Shown piece after piece: positions 34,729 through 44,802 of a stretch of DNA of 64,000 bases (position 1 is its first letter; each line of letters opens with the position of its first letter). Below the pieces are notes generated by a model that did no database searches, was not told the DNA's origin, and was given only the letters and a program-made list of their open reading frames with translations. The DNA lies in assembly GCA_023052935.1 (NCBI GenBank), contig CM041292.1:29151454-29215453 (forward strand), given 5' to 3'. This DNA is from Piezodorus guildinii (Eukaryota; Arthropoda; Insecta; Hemiptera; Pentatomidae). A program made the position numbers and the translations under genes.

Positions 34729-35240
34729 ACTTTCATTTACTATGTATAGTAAGGGAAAGTATTGCGATCATGAAAATTTTCGAATTCCAGTTTTCAACGG
34801 AAATACACGTTTTAGGGTCCCCTGAGTCCAAATAACCAAGTCCCGCAAAAAGGTCTGTATATGTGTGTGTGTGTCCGTGTGTGATACCTCCCATGCGGGA
34901 ACGAAAAGGCCTATGAAATTGAAATTTCATATTTAAGACAAATACGCCCGAGACGTTGCAAATCCTTTTTCCTCAAAATCAGCTATCCAGAAAAAAACAC
35001 TTTATAACATGCATTTTTACGATTTTCACAAAACGGCTCTAACAATTTGATTAAACTCGCCTTATCAAAGTAAAATTTAATCAGCTTTAATACCATTTGT
35101 ATTTAATATTAATTTCGGAGAAAAAATAAAAAATATTTTTTCATGCAATTTTTGTGTTTTTGAATATAAAAACAGTAATATAGATGTATAGTATACCGTT
35201 GGAATGCTAAACATTTAAGAAACAATATTATCTATACAAA
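34729..35240 (+). mobile_element. Family T element, left part
   Basis: Begins with the terminal repeat ACTTTCATTTAC (34729-34740, one mismatch), then the palindrome and the GT tract (34861-34880). It continues to TTAAGAAACAATATTATC near 35230, just before the next element's terminal repeat at 35258. The right third is missing. Confidence 0.78.
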
Positions 35241-35257
35241 AAATTTAAATGATTTTT

Positions 35258-36209
35258 ACTTTCACTTACCTGTATATGAAATATGTTTAGTAAGAGAAAG
35301 TATTGCGGTCGTGAAAAATGTTTGATTCGAATTCTCTTTTGCTAAATAACCTTCATTTTGTAGATTTAAAAAATAAAATTAAATAAAAAGTAACGGCCTC
35401 CACTGGCTCACACCAGCGATGCGGCTGAGATAGAGGCGTTGGGATCTCTTGGATTCCGCTTTTTCCTCCACAAGTAGAGGGAAGAGCGCAGTCTAGAGTT
35501 CTTTTACCAACTGTATAAAGTTATGATTGTTTGTATGATGTTTATTTATTTGCCAACTTTTTATTTATCTTAATTATAGGTTGTTTTTTTGATTTGATTT
35601 TTGTTTTTTATCTATTATTATTTTTTTGTATATATATGAATTTATTTATTTCCTATTTTATGTAATTTGACTATTATTATTATTTTATGTTTATATGTTG
35701 TATAAATGTGGTCTGATATCACTATTATTATTGTTCATTTTGTAACAAATTTTAATATATCTCAATAAATAAATTTTAAAAAGTAATAAACATATTATTT
35801 TATTACCGTTGATAAAAAATTGTTCAATATAAAAGTTAAACCATTTTTATATCCAACTAAAGGATAAAAGAGCAAAATATTTTATTTAATCGTCGAGTTT
35901 TTTGGTTATTGACATAGATTAACGTAGACGTATAGTGTACCTTTGGAAAGCTAAAGATTTCAGACAAAATATTATCTTATATACAAAATTGTGAAAGTAA
36001 AGAGAGATTGGTGAAAAGTCGATAAGACTAACTGATTGTCGTGATAATAATATATTCGATGATTTAATAAAACACATCTTATATTCATACTCAAAGTAAT
36101 TAGTTGTTTAACAAATCATTTTTGCCTTTTAATATAATTTTAAAATTCTTAAATTTTTTATAACAACTTGGTAAGTGAAAGTCATGTCTTTGGCGCACCA
36201 GATTTTTAT
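35258..36209 (+). mobile_element. Family T element split by a family S insertion
   Basis: Left terminal repeat ACTTTCACTTACC at 35258-35270; right repeat GTAAGTGAAAGT at 36171-36182 followed by the typical tail GGCGCACCAGATTTTT to about 36207. Family S (35394-35776) is inserted inside it with a duplicated flank. Without the insert the copy is about 570 bp and lacks the GT tract region, so it was already internally deleted. Confidence 0.8.
35394..35776 (+). mobile_element. Family S retroposon, copy 1
   Basis: About 383-bp insert. The 10-bp word TAAAAAGTAA lies at 35384-35393 and again at 35777-35786, consistent with a target-site duplication. The GC-richer head (CCTCCACTGGCTC to AGGGAAGAGC) is followed by an AT-rich body and a tail ending CTCAATAAATAAA. 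It matches 37881-38302 end to end. No RNA pol III boxes are evident. Confidence 0.8.
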
Positions 36210-36827
36210 TATACAATAAATCTGATAACTTTTTTAAACTTGTATTACTTACCTAAAGTTATAAACTAATTCGAAGCAATAAAGAATAAAGTAAAAAAAT
36301 ACTCTAACCCGATGATCGATTCAGGTTAGCTTATAAAAAGAAATAAATGAAAAATGATTGAATTCCGTTAAAGTAAATATGAGTCGCCGTGGGCTTCCGT
36401 GTGATATTTTTCAAAGGTTCCCCTCCCCTCATCCTCAAGATGGGTGTAATGGAAACTTGATAAATTGCGGGAAATGATTGGTTCTATCTCTCTCGCTTGA
36501 TTCATGGCACGGCTTAGAAGAAAGCACAGATTAATTTTTATCCTGCCTTCCTGGCTCACACAACCGCCGAGTACATATTTTAGCTGAGGTCAAATAAAAA
36601 GAAAAACCCTGAAGGAGATCTCAGTTGCCTCTCCACCACTTCCAGGCATTACCGACAACCACTTTAATAAAGAAGAACAATCAGTAAAAATTGTATAATA
36701 ATTACATAAATAACGCCTGTTAGCCAGAATACTCAGGAAAATAGTAAAGCTTTTGCAACATTAAAATAAAGTATATTTTATGATTCTTGTAAAAGGCGAA
36801 AAAAATGTTTACTAAAATATTATTATT
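36210..36827. other. Unique sequence with GC-richer island
   Basis: 36360-36680 is non-repetitive and GC-richer, with AGGTCAAATAAA and AGATTAATTTTTATC words of nuclear-receptor and homeodomain type. No protein-like frame on either strand. Candidate regulatory island. Confidence 0.3.
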
Positions 36828-37392
36828 TTATTTATTTATTTAACAACAAGTAATAAACAAATGCTTTTAGGTATATATTGTAACACTGATGACCATTACG
36901 AAAAACCTCCTTCAGGATTCTTATGAATTCGTGAGCGAAGAAACCTCCCAGTGAAGGCACTCCTTGGCGTGGAAGATCTGCTAAAGAAGTAGGTCTCGGA
37001 GAGGCGTTTCAGTCTCCTTGCTAGGTTTTATGGTAGTGTATCAGTCAATAATGTTTGTACCAGTAGGTTTGGATGTCCAGCGAGTGAGTCGTGAAAATGT
37101 TTGCAATATTTTTTAATGATATCCGGTACGATTGGTATGTTCAGGTCTTTGTGTAATGATTTATTGGTTACGTAAAAGGGACGGTGAGTGATGAAGCGGA
37201 GGATTTTATATTGAAAGATTTGAATTGTCTGCAAGTGTGATTTTTTGCATGAGCCCCACACCTGAATACCGTACGTCCATATAGGTTTAAGTAACATGTT
37301 GTATATGATGGTTTTGTTGCTTAGTGATAGTTTGTTTTTATGGTGAAGAAGTCGTCTAAGTATTGATAGTCGATGATTCAGCCTTTTTTTTT
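36828..37392 (-). mobile_element. Family D Jockey-like LINE, 3' fragment
   Basis: Minus-strand copy. The frame 37028-37297 reads MLLKPIWTYGIQVWGSCKKS, then YKILRFITHRPFYVTNKSLH and KDLNIPIVPDI. That is the same domain as family A's C-terminal region but with clearly different residues, so it is a separate lineage. The C-terminal LKRLRPTS part continues to about 36990. The left edge is T/A-rich (ATTTATTTATTT, 36829-36842), consistent with a tail. Confidence 0.78.
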
Positions 37393-37544
37393 TAAGGTAG
37401 TTACGTATGATTTCAACTTAAATATTAAATGGAAAAAAACAAACACACAATTAACGTACTTACATTTTAATGTTAAATTAGCGTTTTTTAAATAAATACA
37501 AATACTATGATGGATTGTATGTACTATTGTTTTATTAATTTGGC
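37393..37544. other. AT-rich sequence
   Basis: Short AT-rich spacer, nothing recognised. Confidence 0.35.
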
Positions 37545-37872
37545 CAAGCAGATTTCTTTACATTCGTTTTTCGGGTTCTACGTATTAAAACTTTAGCTTT
37601 GAAACTATGAAAGGTGGTAATTTCTTTTCCGTTTTTCTGAATTATATCACTTTTGCAAACTGATAACGATAAGAATTGTCGTTATTGCCAAAATTAAATA
37701 AAAAAAGGGTCCAGTAATTTCAGAGAAAAGCCACGGACGGCGCACGGGGGACGGCGGACAGACGGATTTTTTATTTAAATTCGTTTTTTCGGGATCTACA
37801 TATCTACAAACGTAAGCCTCAAATTTTGAGAGAGGTTAATTTTTTTATTTTTCGGTCGATTACAAAGGTTTA
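37545..37872 (+). repeat. Repeat V, two related units
   Basis: Two related segments, 37560-37625 and 37775-37870, each with CATTCG/AATTCG-TTTTTCGGG-TCTAC, then a GTAAGCC-like block, GAG-GGTAAT and TCGATTACAAAGG (complete only in the second). A third copy lies at 41570-41700. The GACGGCGGACAGACGG word precedes the second unit. No frame. Nature unknown. Confidence 0.55.
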
Positions 37873-37878
37873 TCGTTG

Positions 37879-37880
<2 letters not shown>

Positions 37881-37928
<48 letters not shown>

Positions 37929-38302
37929 TGAGATATATTACAATTTGTTACAAAATGAACAATAATAATATTGATAAGAGACCACATTCGTACTATATAT
38001 ACAGAAAATAATAATAATAGTCAAATAACATAAAATAGAACATAAATAAATTCATATATATACAATAAAATAATAATAATAAATAAAAAAACAAAAACCT
38101 ATTATTGAGATAAATAAAAAGTTGGCAAATAAATAAACATCTTACACACAATCATAACTATATACAATTGCTAAAGGGACCCCAGCAAGCGCTTTTCCCT
38201 CCACTTGTGGAGGAAAAAGCGGAATCCGAGAGATCCCAGCGCCTCTATCTCAGCCGCATCACTGGTCTGAGCCAGTGGAGGCTGAGTTAGGGCGCTGTAG
38301 CC
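37881..38302 (-). mobile_element. Family S retroposon, copy 2
   Basis: About 420-bp minus-strand insert with a T46 tract at the left (37881-37926) as poly(A) tail. The 8-bp direct repeat TCGTTGAA lies at 37873-37880 and 38303-38310. Its head also reads in one frame as AEIEALGSLGFRFFLHK, which copy 1 preserves. This might be the C-terminus of a LINE ORF2 rather than a SINE head. The tail sequence resembles the family E 3' end. Confidence 0.85.
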
Positions 38303-38343
38303 TCGTTGAAAATAATAATACAAAACACAAAATATCAAATCGT

Positions 38344-38425
38344 AAAAAATGTCCTCAAGAACCTTTTGGAAATCCACGTCTCAATTAAGACGTTGATTTC
38401 CAAAAGGTACTAAAGGACATTTTTT
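38344..38425. repeat. Foldback repeat, 82 bp
   Basis: Arms of about 38 bp (38344-38381 and 38388-38425) start AAAAAATGTCCT and pair with four mismatches around a 6-bp centre. The inner word GGAAATC-ACG-CTCAATT recurs at 38757-38775. Could be a MITE or a transcribed hairpin. Confidence 0.7.
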
Positions 38426-39097
38426 ATGAAATTGATTTTTTTACATATTTATATTCTCCTGATTTAGTTTTATCTAAATCTTAAATTTGATTGTATCTAA
38501 TGAACACTCATGTCCTTCAATAACGTGATTTAGAAATGCTATTAATTTCTTAAGATTCTTATTAAGCATTTAGTTTCATTCTAAATCATAACAGATCATT
38601 TCATTTCATAACTTTAATATGGTTTTATTAATATAGTAAAGAAATAATTCTAGATTTTAATACGAAAAGAATCAAATTAGCTGTTTTAATAATATAGTAA
38701 TGAGAGATTTTCGCGCTTCCTGTAAAATTCCTCAGAATGGATATAGTAATTTTTGGAAATCAACGCCTCAATTGTCTATGGGTGTCCTTTTGCACTCTCT
38801 TGTCGGATTTCGGGCAAATACTCGGCCTGATAGATATAGACACAAACTGCGGATTTCCTTGGTCGATGACAATGATTTACTGTCTAACTTAATTAACTAA
38901 AAATAATATATTTCAAGTAAAAGTAATTAAGTCATTAATATTTTGACAATTATTTTTGGTTTAGTACACAGGAATTTTTCTGATTTTAGTAGACTGAAAA
39001 TCGAATAAAAGTAACTGATTGTTGCAGATAATAATATAGTAGATAATTAAATGAAACTCAGGTTTCTTTCGAAACTATATAATTATTTAACCTTTTT
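38426..39097. other. AT-rich sequence with a family T relic
   Basis: 38740-38800 echoes the foldback centre. 39010-39060 resembles the family T segment AACTGATT-TTG-AGATAATAATAT. No gene. Confidence 0.4.
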
Positions 39098-39450
39098 ACT
39101 CCCACTTACCTGTATTTCTGAGCTAAGATGGCAAGAAGTCACTTTTTCTGAAATTGAGAAATTTTCTTATTCTGGAGTTCCTTATTCTTTTATGTTTTAA
39201 CACTTTTAATGTTGAGGTGGATCTTTTGATTCATTATAATTGTTTATGAACGAATAAGACTCCATAAGCCATTGATTATACAATTACAAACGAATGAGAC
39301 TCCAGATTGTTAAACAAATTTAATTTTTGAAAATGTGACTTATACCATTTGTCAACTTAGCCCAGATTCCTTCTCCAACTTTATATAAATGTTCTTAAAT
39401 TGCTTTTAACAACAGAGATATGGTTTGTGAAAGTAGTGTGTTGCGAGTAT
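39098..39450 (+). mobile_element. Family T element, internally deleted
   Basis: Left terminal repeat ACTCCCACTTACC at 39098-39110; right end GTTTGTGAAAGTAGTGTGTTGCG at about 39423-39445. The interior is shortened and poorly matched. Confidence 0.5.
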
Positions 39451-40500
39451 AAGATATTTAAATTTTTATTATTTCGATTTAACGGTGATAAAGTTTTTTT
39501 CCCCAATTTTTACGGAGGAAAATAAAACTGGATTTCCCAGAGGCCCTCTCACCAGTTTTCCATTTGAAATAGCTAGGTCGCTGACCCAATAGCCACGTGT
39601 TGTCTGCCCTCAGGACTTCTTGTTCCGCACCTGACGGGACTCCCGATCCTGCATTCGATGAATATTTTATATCTGCTTTATTTAGCAGCCAATGGCACTC
39701 AACAACCTCTTTTCCTTGCCTCTGGTCCCCTGCCGCTTTCGACAGGTAGGGTAAATGTGAAAAAAAAGGAAAGATTGTCCTGGCTAAATGTACCCCAAAT
39801 GTTTAGAGAAAATGTCAAAAATTACTGAATTGTATAAGTTAAAAGATCTAATAGTTCGCAATCGTTGAAATCCTCGCAAATTTTGTTGCAGAGGTATGGA
39901 TATTCAGTAGAGCATTATTTATTTATTTATTTTTTTTTTTATAAGTTAACCGTCAGAATGATATTCAGTGTTTTCCATTTTTGATGTTTTGACTGCTGAA
40001 GACTAGATAGGAACCTTTTTACCTATCACATTTTATTTCAAAAGTTAAAATTTAACATACATTCCTCAAAAAAAAAAAAAAAATACCTGATATGCTGGAT
40101 AATATCAACTTTCAAATTTCCTTCTCATAAACCATAAAGAGATTTTCTTCAGATTATAGTCCGGTTCTGCTTTCCTTGCATTCCAGTTTGTTTTTTTTTC
40201 CTAACCCTTCTCCCTCCTCTTTATTTATTTATGGAAAAATAAACTAGGAAGAATTTCGTTTCGAGTTTGGAAGCAAATCGGACTTAACTACTCCACTTCA
40301 AACCAAAAATTATCTTGGTACAGCTGGAAAATACTGACTGACTCTTTAAGTATGAATAATCGACAAAACAATAACCACCGACATTAATGACACTCAACAT
40401 GTTGATCTGCCACGGCGCATTCGAATTTATGTCTATTTGTAGATAAATGATCCAGTTATTGCCTCCAACCTATTCTATCCCCCATCAGAGACCTTATAGA
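39451..40500. other. Unique sequence, nothing firm
   Basis: A GC-richer patch at 39530-39760 has no motif or frame that I recognise. The remainder is AT-rich with A and T runs. Confidence 0.35.
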
Positions 40501-40502
40501 AT

Positions 40503-40780
40503 AGGTTTAGAATTCGAGAAGGAAAATTAATTATAACAAATCCAAATAACACTCGTCGAGAACCTATGACTTCTTGCCCTACAGTCCCTTTAATTACACT
40601 ATAAAGCCTTAATGTTCCACATATAACTGACTTGGCGCGAACCACGTACCATTCCTTTAATAACAAAATCCACTCCCACTCTAACGCATTAGCTCCGATT
40701 CTTGGTTTATTTTATTCCTGATAATCATCCGAGTTGTCTAAAATAAGATGGCCGAGTGACCTTATGGTATACTATTCTTA
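40503..40780 (+). mobile_element. Family A LINE, scrambled 3' fragment
   Basis: Starts with a degraded IKINTNKS region, then CGTCGAGAACCTATGAC and TTCTTGCCCTACAGTCCC. It jumps by deletion to CTTAATGTTCCACATATAAC and GCGCGAACCACGTACC, then the C-terminal KRW-type end (TAAAATAAGATGGCCGAG). No tail. Confidence 0.65.
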
Positions 40781-40954
40781 TTGAATTCTAGATAGATAGA
40801 TAGCATATGCATCCCACCCATGCAGTGCTACCAACACCCGTGTCTTGCGGAAAGATAAGGCGAAATAAAAAACGCTACAAATTATTACACCATAGTTCAT
40901 TACATCCAAATAATTATATTTTCATATAACTGTTTAAATAGCTGTTTATAGGAA

Positions 40955-41164
40955 ATTGAAAAATTCGTAGCCATCCCGAAGTTTACTCCACTTCCGCCAG
41001 CTCTGCGCCCTCCGCCAGATCATATTCTGAAACTTATCGCCTTGCGCAATAAGTGGAAGAATAAGTGGTACAGGACCAGAGATCATGAGGTGAAGACAAT
41101 GGTAAATTCACTTAACACTCAGATCCGAAATGGGGCTTAAAAAAAAAAAAAAAAAAAAAAAAAA
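40955..41164 (+). mobile_element. Family B-like LINE, internal segment with poly(A)
   Basis: One frame reads EKFVAIPKFTPLPPALRPPP, then DHILKLIALRNKWKNKWYRT and VKTMVNSLNTQIRNGA. It matches the linker between endonuclease and RT of the family B ORF2 (PPSHILALIAQRNNLRN). Instead of continuing into the RT it stops in A26 (41139-41164). So it is either a copy of a prematurely polyadenylated transcript or an insertion that ended by internal A-tailing. Confidence 0.65.
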
Positions 41165-42356
41165 TTAAATAATTGGAAAGTAATTAATAATTTTATGCAA
41201 AATAGCCAAACAACACTGCTAATTTCAAAACGCTATATCTATACTATTTTTGAACCGATTTAAATGATTCTTTTATCTTTTCGTAGTAAATTTAATTTTC
41301 TATCGAATAGTACTGTAGTGAGTACAACAGCAACTGTAGTAATTCAAATATTTTATAGAATGTTTTTCTCTATCTTTGAAAATTACGAAGTTACCAGCGT
41401 GTATATATTCGAGATTGAATTTTTTTTTTCCTTTTTCTTTTTATTTTTTGTCGTGGTGTCCTGATCACAAAACTCAAAACAATTTTTTTTTTTATCTTCA
41501 GGAATATAACTATAACTATAACTAAGTTATTCAATTTTTCATATTTATTGATTTCCTCATTCGTACAGCGGACAAACCATTTTTTTTTCTATTCCTTTTC
41601 GGGTTTACTTATCTTGAAACGTAAGCCCTCAAAGTTTGAGGGGAGGTAATTATTATTAATAGTATAATTTTTTTGTGGTCGATTACAAAGGATCATTATT
41701 CAAAATATTAAAACAAAAGTTCTGCTCTAGTGCGGACGCAAGGTAATCAGTCACTCTCGAAAGTTGGCGAACATTTAAAAGTGGAGTTCATAATCTAAAC
41801 CATAATAATTGTATTGCTGGTTGGTTGTAAATAAGTTTACTGTAGAGCAGTTACTATAAAAAAAAAATTATAACACTAAAATACAAAAGTATGTCAGAAT
41901 TTTACTAGTTCTTAATGATGCTTGGAAGAGTTTCAAGAGAATTTCGGCTAACCGGTGAAGATCATGACAGCTGTGAAAGTTAGCAGCGAAGATTAAATAA
42001 TTTAGCAAGCATTCGCCATAAAGAGCCAGTAAGGGGGGTCTCATCAGCTGAATAATACACAAGGCCCGCGCTCTGACCGGAAACACAACTTGTGTACTCT
42101 TCTTATGCATTTCTTAAACAGCGGCGGCGAATTTTTAATCTTTGCTTTCAGACTTAAGAGTACGTATTTCGTTTCAAAGGATCACTTCACAAACTTCCTA
42201 TTTTCCTCTAACGAAAAAGAGTCAGTAAGTTCTTAACTTATCTAACTATATGAAATGTATCTATTTGTCGGAAATTATAAATTTAAAAATTCGTAAAAAT
42301 AATTTAGAATGATAAAAATGAAATTGAAAATTACGAAATGTTTTTTATGTATGATG
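41165..42356. other. Mixed AT-rich and GC-richer unique sequence; repeat V copy
   Basis: 41570-41700 is a third repeat V copy (AAACGTAAGCCCTCAAAG, GAGGGGAGGTAAT, GTCGATTACAAAGG). 41720-42160 is a GC-richer unique island with CTAACCGGTGA and GACAGCTGTG words. The 80-codon minus-strand frame at 41868-42110 has no motif. Confidence 0.4.
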
Positions 42357-42447
42357 TAAACATTCGGAAGAAAACAACAGAGACATCGAAAATCCTTTAT
42401 GTATTTCAGAAACTATAAAAACGAACATTTCATGTGAAACAACCCAA
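42357..42447 (-). mobile_element. Mariner end carried by the inverted duplication
   Basis: Contains the terminal repeat ending CATGTGAAACAACCCAA next to TA. Only one terminus is present. It is a copy of the left end of the element at 43922, produced by the duplication and not by transposition. Confidence 0.85.
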
Positions 42448-42843
42448 TATTTAAGGGACTTGATATTATAACGGAAAATTTATTTATACTTTTATTCTAA
42501 AACAAAAAATTGCACCTATTACTTAACAATGGTCCAATCCAAACTAAGTCAAGTAAACGAATCGAATTGTAAGAATACATTATTCATCCTCCAAAGCATA
42601 TCCAGCACACAAGTCTGCTTAGTATCGACTAAAAAGCTAAAATAATTAAATATTTGAGTCTCCGATCTTACTTAATATTAAATGAACACTCGATAACCCC
42701 TAATATCGAGCCAAAGTTTCGAAAATATCTGAAAAATAAAATTAATCAATACTTAGTCTTGAAATCGTGAGTGACTGTATGTAAAAAGTACCCTGGGAAC
42801 AGATAACAAGCCACATTGATTAGAAAGATAATACATAATTAAT
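42357..42843 (-). repeat. Left arm of a 485-bp inverted duplication
   Basis: The reverse complement of this arm matches 43527-44011 along its whole length with few differences. It includes 91 bp of mariner end (42357-42447), its TA flank at 42448-42449, and about 395 bp of unique sequence. The spacer is 42844-43526. Confidence 0.93.
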
Positions 42844-43526
42844 ATACCAGAAAAATAAAAAAATATATTCACATTTTTTATTAATTTTTCCAAAATAAAA
42901 TGGTTAAATTTTAAATGGAAAAGGTTAAAATTGATTTGGAAAAGATCCAATTTGAAATTAAAAAGGTTGAATTTGACTTGAAAACCCCCATAGCTCCGTT
43001 GCCTTTCATATTCTTAATAAATAAATACTAAAAAGTTTCTTTAAAATTGGTCAAGAAATAGTAGAGATATAGCATTTTGAAAGCAGTGGTGATATGGCAT
43101 TTTCCTTCGAATAATTTATTGCTTTTCATATTAGTTAATTATCTGTAAACAGATATATAATCTATTTTACACAAATATAGTTATTTTAAAATAATTAACC
43201 GTTGTAATAATTTGCAGAGTTTACATATTAATTTTCATTAATTATATATATGCATACACATGTATATAAGAAACTCTCTCTTACAACATTTATAATTTGA
43301 GGTTGATGGATTTTACTTGCATATGTGGATTGTATTTGGTGGATTCATGTATAAATTATTTTTATTTTCATCCTTGAAGTTTTTAAAATAAAAATCAAGA
43401 ACATATTGTTACAAATATTAAGAAACTATTAATTATTACATTCTTATTATTAAATAGCTATCATTATCATTTTTAAGAAAAAATATTTGTTTCGAATAAT
43501 GATAGCTATTTAATAATAAGAATGTA
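42844..43526. other. Spacer of the inverted duplication
   Basis: AT-rich unique sequence between the arms. Its right end contains the left strand and loop of the 33-bp hairpin listed next. Confidence 0.6.
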
Positions 43527-43528
43527 AT
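43435..43528. repeat. Perfect 33-bp hairpin at the inner arm edge
   Basis: 43435-43467 (ATTACATTCTTATTATTAAA...) is the exact inverse of 43496-43528, with a 28-bp loop. It lies precisely where the right arm of the larger inverted duplication begins, so it may have seeded the rearrangement or be a product of it. Confidence 0.9.
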
Positions 43529-44011
43529 TAATTATGTATTATCTTTCTAATCAATGTGGCTTGTTATCTGTTCCCAGGGTACTTTTTACATACAATCACT
43601 CACGATTTCAAGACTAAGTATTGATTAATTTTATTTTTCAGATATTTTCGAAACTTGGGCTCGATATTAGGGATTATCGAGTGTTCATTTAATATTAAGT
43701 AAGATCGGAGACTCAAATATTTAATTATTTTAGCTTTTTAGTCGATACTAAGCAGACTTGTGTGCAGGATATGCTTTGGAGGATGAATAATGTATTATTA
43801 CAATTTGATTCGTTTACTTGACTTAGTTTGGATTGGACCATTGTTAATTAATAGGTACAATTTTTGTTTTAGAATAAAAGTATAAATACAGTTTCCGTTA
43901 TAATATCAAGTCCCTTAAATATTGGGTTGTTTCACATGAAATGTCCGTTTTTATAGTTTCTGAAATCATAAAGGATTTCGCAGGTCTCTGTTGTTTTCTT
44001 CCGAATGTTTA
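43527..44011 (+). repeat. Right arm of the 485-bp inverted duplication
   Basis: Mirror of 42357-42843. The arm ends inside the mariner element, about 90 bp beyond its left terminal repeat, showing that the duplication happened after the mariner had inserted. Confidence 0.93.
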
Positions 44012-44800
44012 AACATATTTAGAGTAAACAGTTACTAATCATCTACCTTTGTATTATAAAATTAGCTTCCCAATCAATTACCCACTTTTTAGTATACCTC
44101 TATATATGAACATGGAAACACGCGATTTTGAGTAATATTTTTGTACGAGTTTAAACTTGGCCATTCAGCAGCTGAGGCCGCTAGAATTATTTCAAGGCGT
44201 TTAGGGAAGGAGTGTTAATGAACGGACCATTCGCCGTTGGTTTGCTAAGTTTTCAGCTGGTGATACCGACTTGGAAAACTTGCCCCGAGGAAGACCTCCG
44301 TCCGTAATAGACAACGATGTACAGTACAGTAAAGGAAACATACAGTAGAAGGAAACCCTTACAAAACAGTTAAAGGACTCTCAGCAGAACTAAATGCAAG
44401 TGCATATACCGTTTCCAAACATTTAAGTGTATTGGAAGTAAAAGCGCAGCAGACCCATGTTCAACATACGTGCAAAAATTGAAAGAATGGGCTACGAGTT
44501 CTTCCGCACCCACCTATTCTCCCGATTGTCTCCACAGATTACACCTTTAAGGAATTTAGACAACTTCGTCAAAGGAAAACTTATTTAAATGATGATAAAG
44601 TGAAAAGTGCGTTTTCAGATTTTTTTCACTTCAAAGCTCAGAGTTTTTCAGTCGGATAAAAAAAGTTGGTGTCACGTTGGAAAAAATATGTAGAAAAATA
44701 AGGTAAATAATTCTTTGAATAAAATTATGTTTTTTTCATATCGTATTTTTAATAAAAATCCTTTACCTTGAAAACGGACATTTCATGTGACACAACCCAA
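43922..44800 (+). mobile_element. Mariner-like element, copy 1, internally deleted
   Basis: 879 bp with ~30-bp terminal inverted repeats (TTGGGTTGT-TCACATGAAA, one mismatch) and TA duplications at 43920-43921 and 44801-44802. Typical mariners are about 1.3 kb, so some 400 bp of transposase are missing. The same deletion-derived structure and size occur in the opposite orientation at 46502-47362. Confidence 0.95.
44150..44700 (+). pseudogene. Mariner transposase remnant, copy 1
   Basis: Mariner transposase cuts and pastes the element at TA. The N-terminal helix-turn-helix part is readable: FKLGHSAAEAARIISRRLG, NERTIRRWFAKFSAGD and LENLPRGRP. After a deletion the C-terminal piece follows, with HPPYSPD (third catalytic aspartate region) and the block around VKSAFSDFFHF. 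Several frameshifts and stops are present, and the part bearing the first two catalytic aspartates is gone. Confidence 0.88.
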
Positions 44801-44802
44801 TA

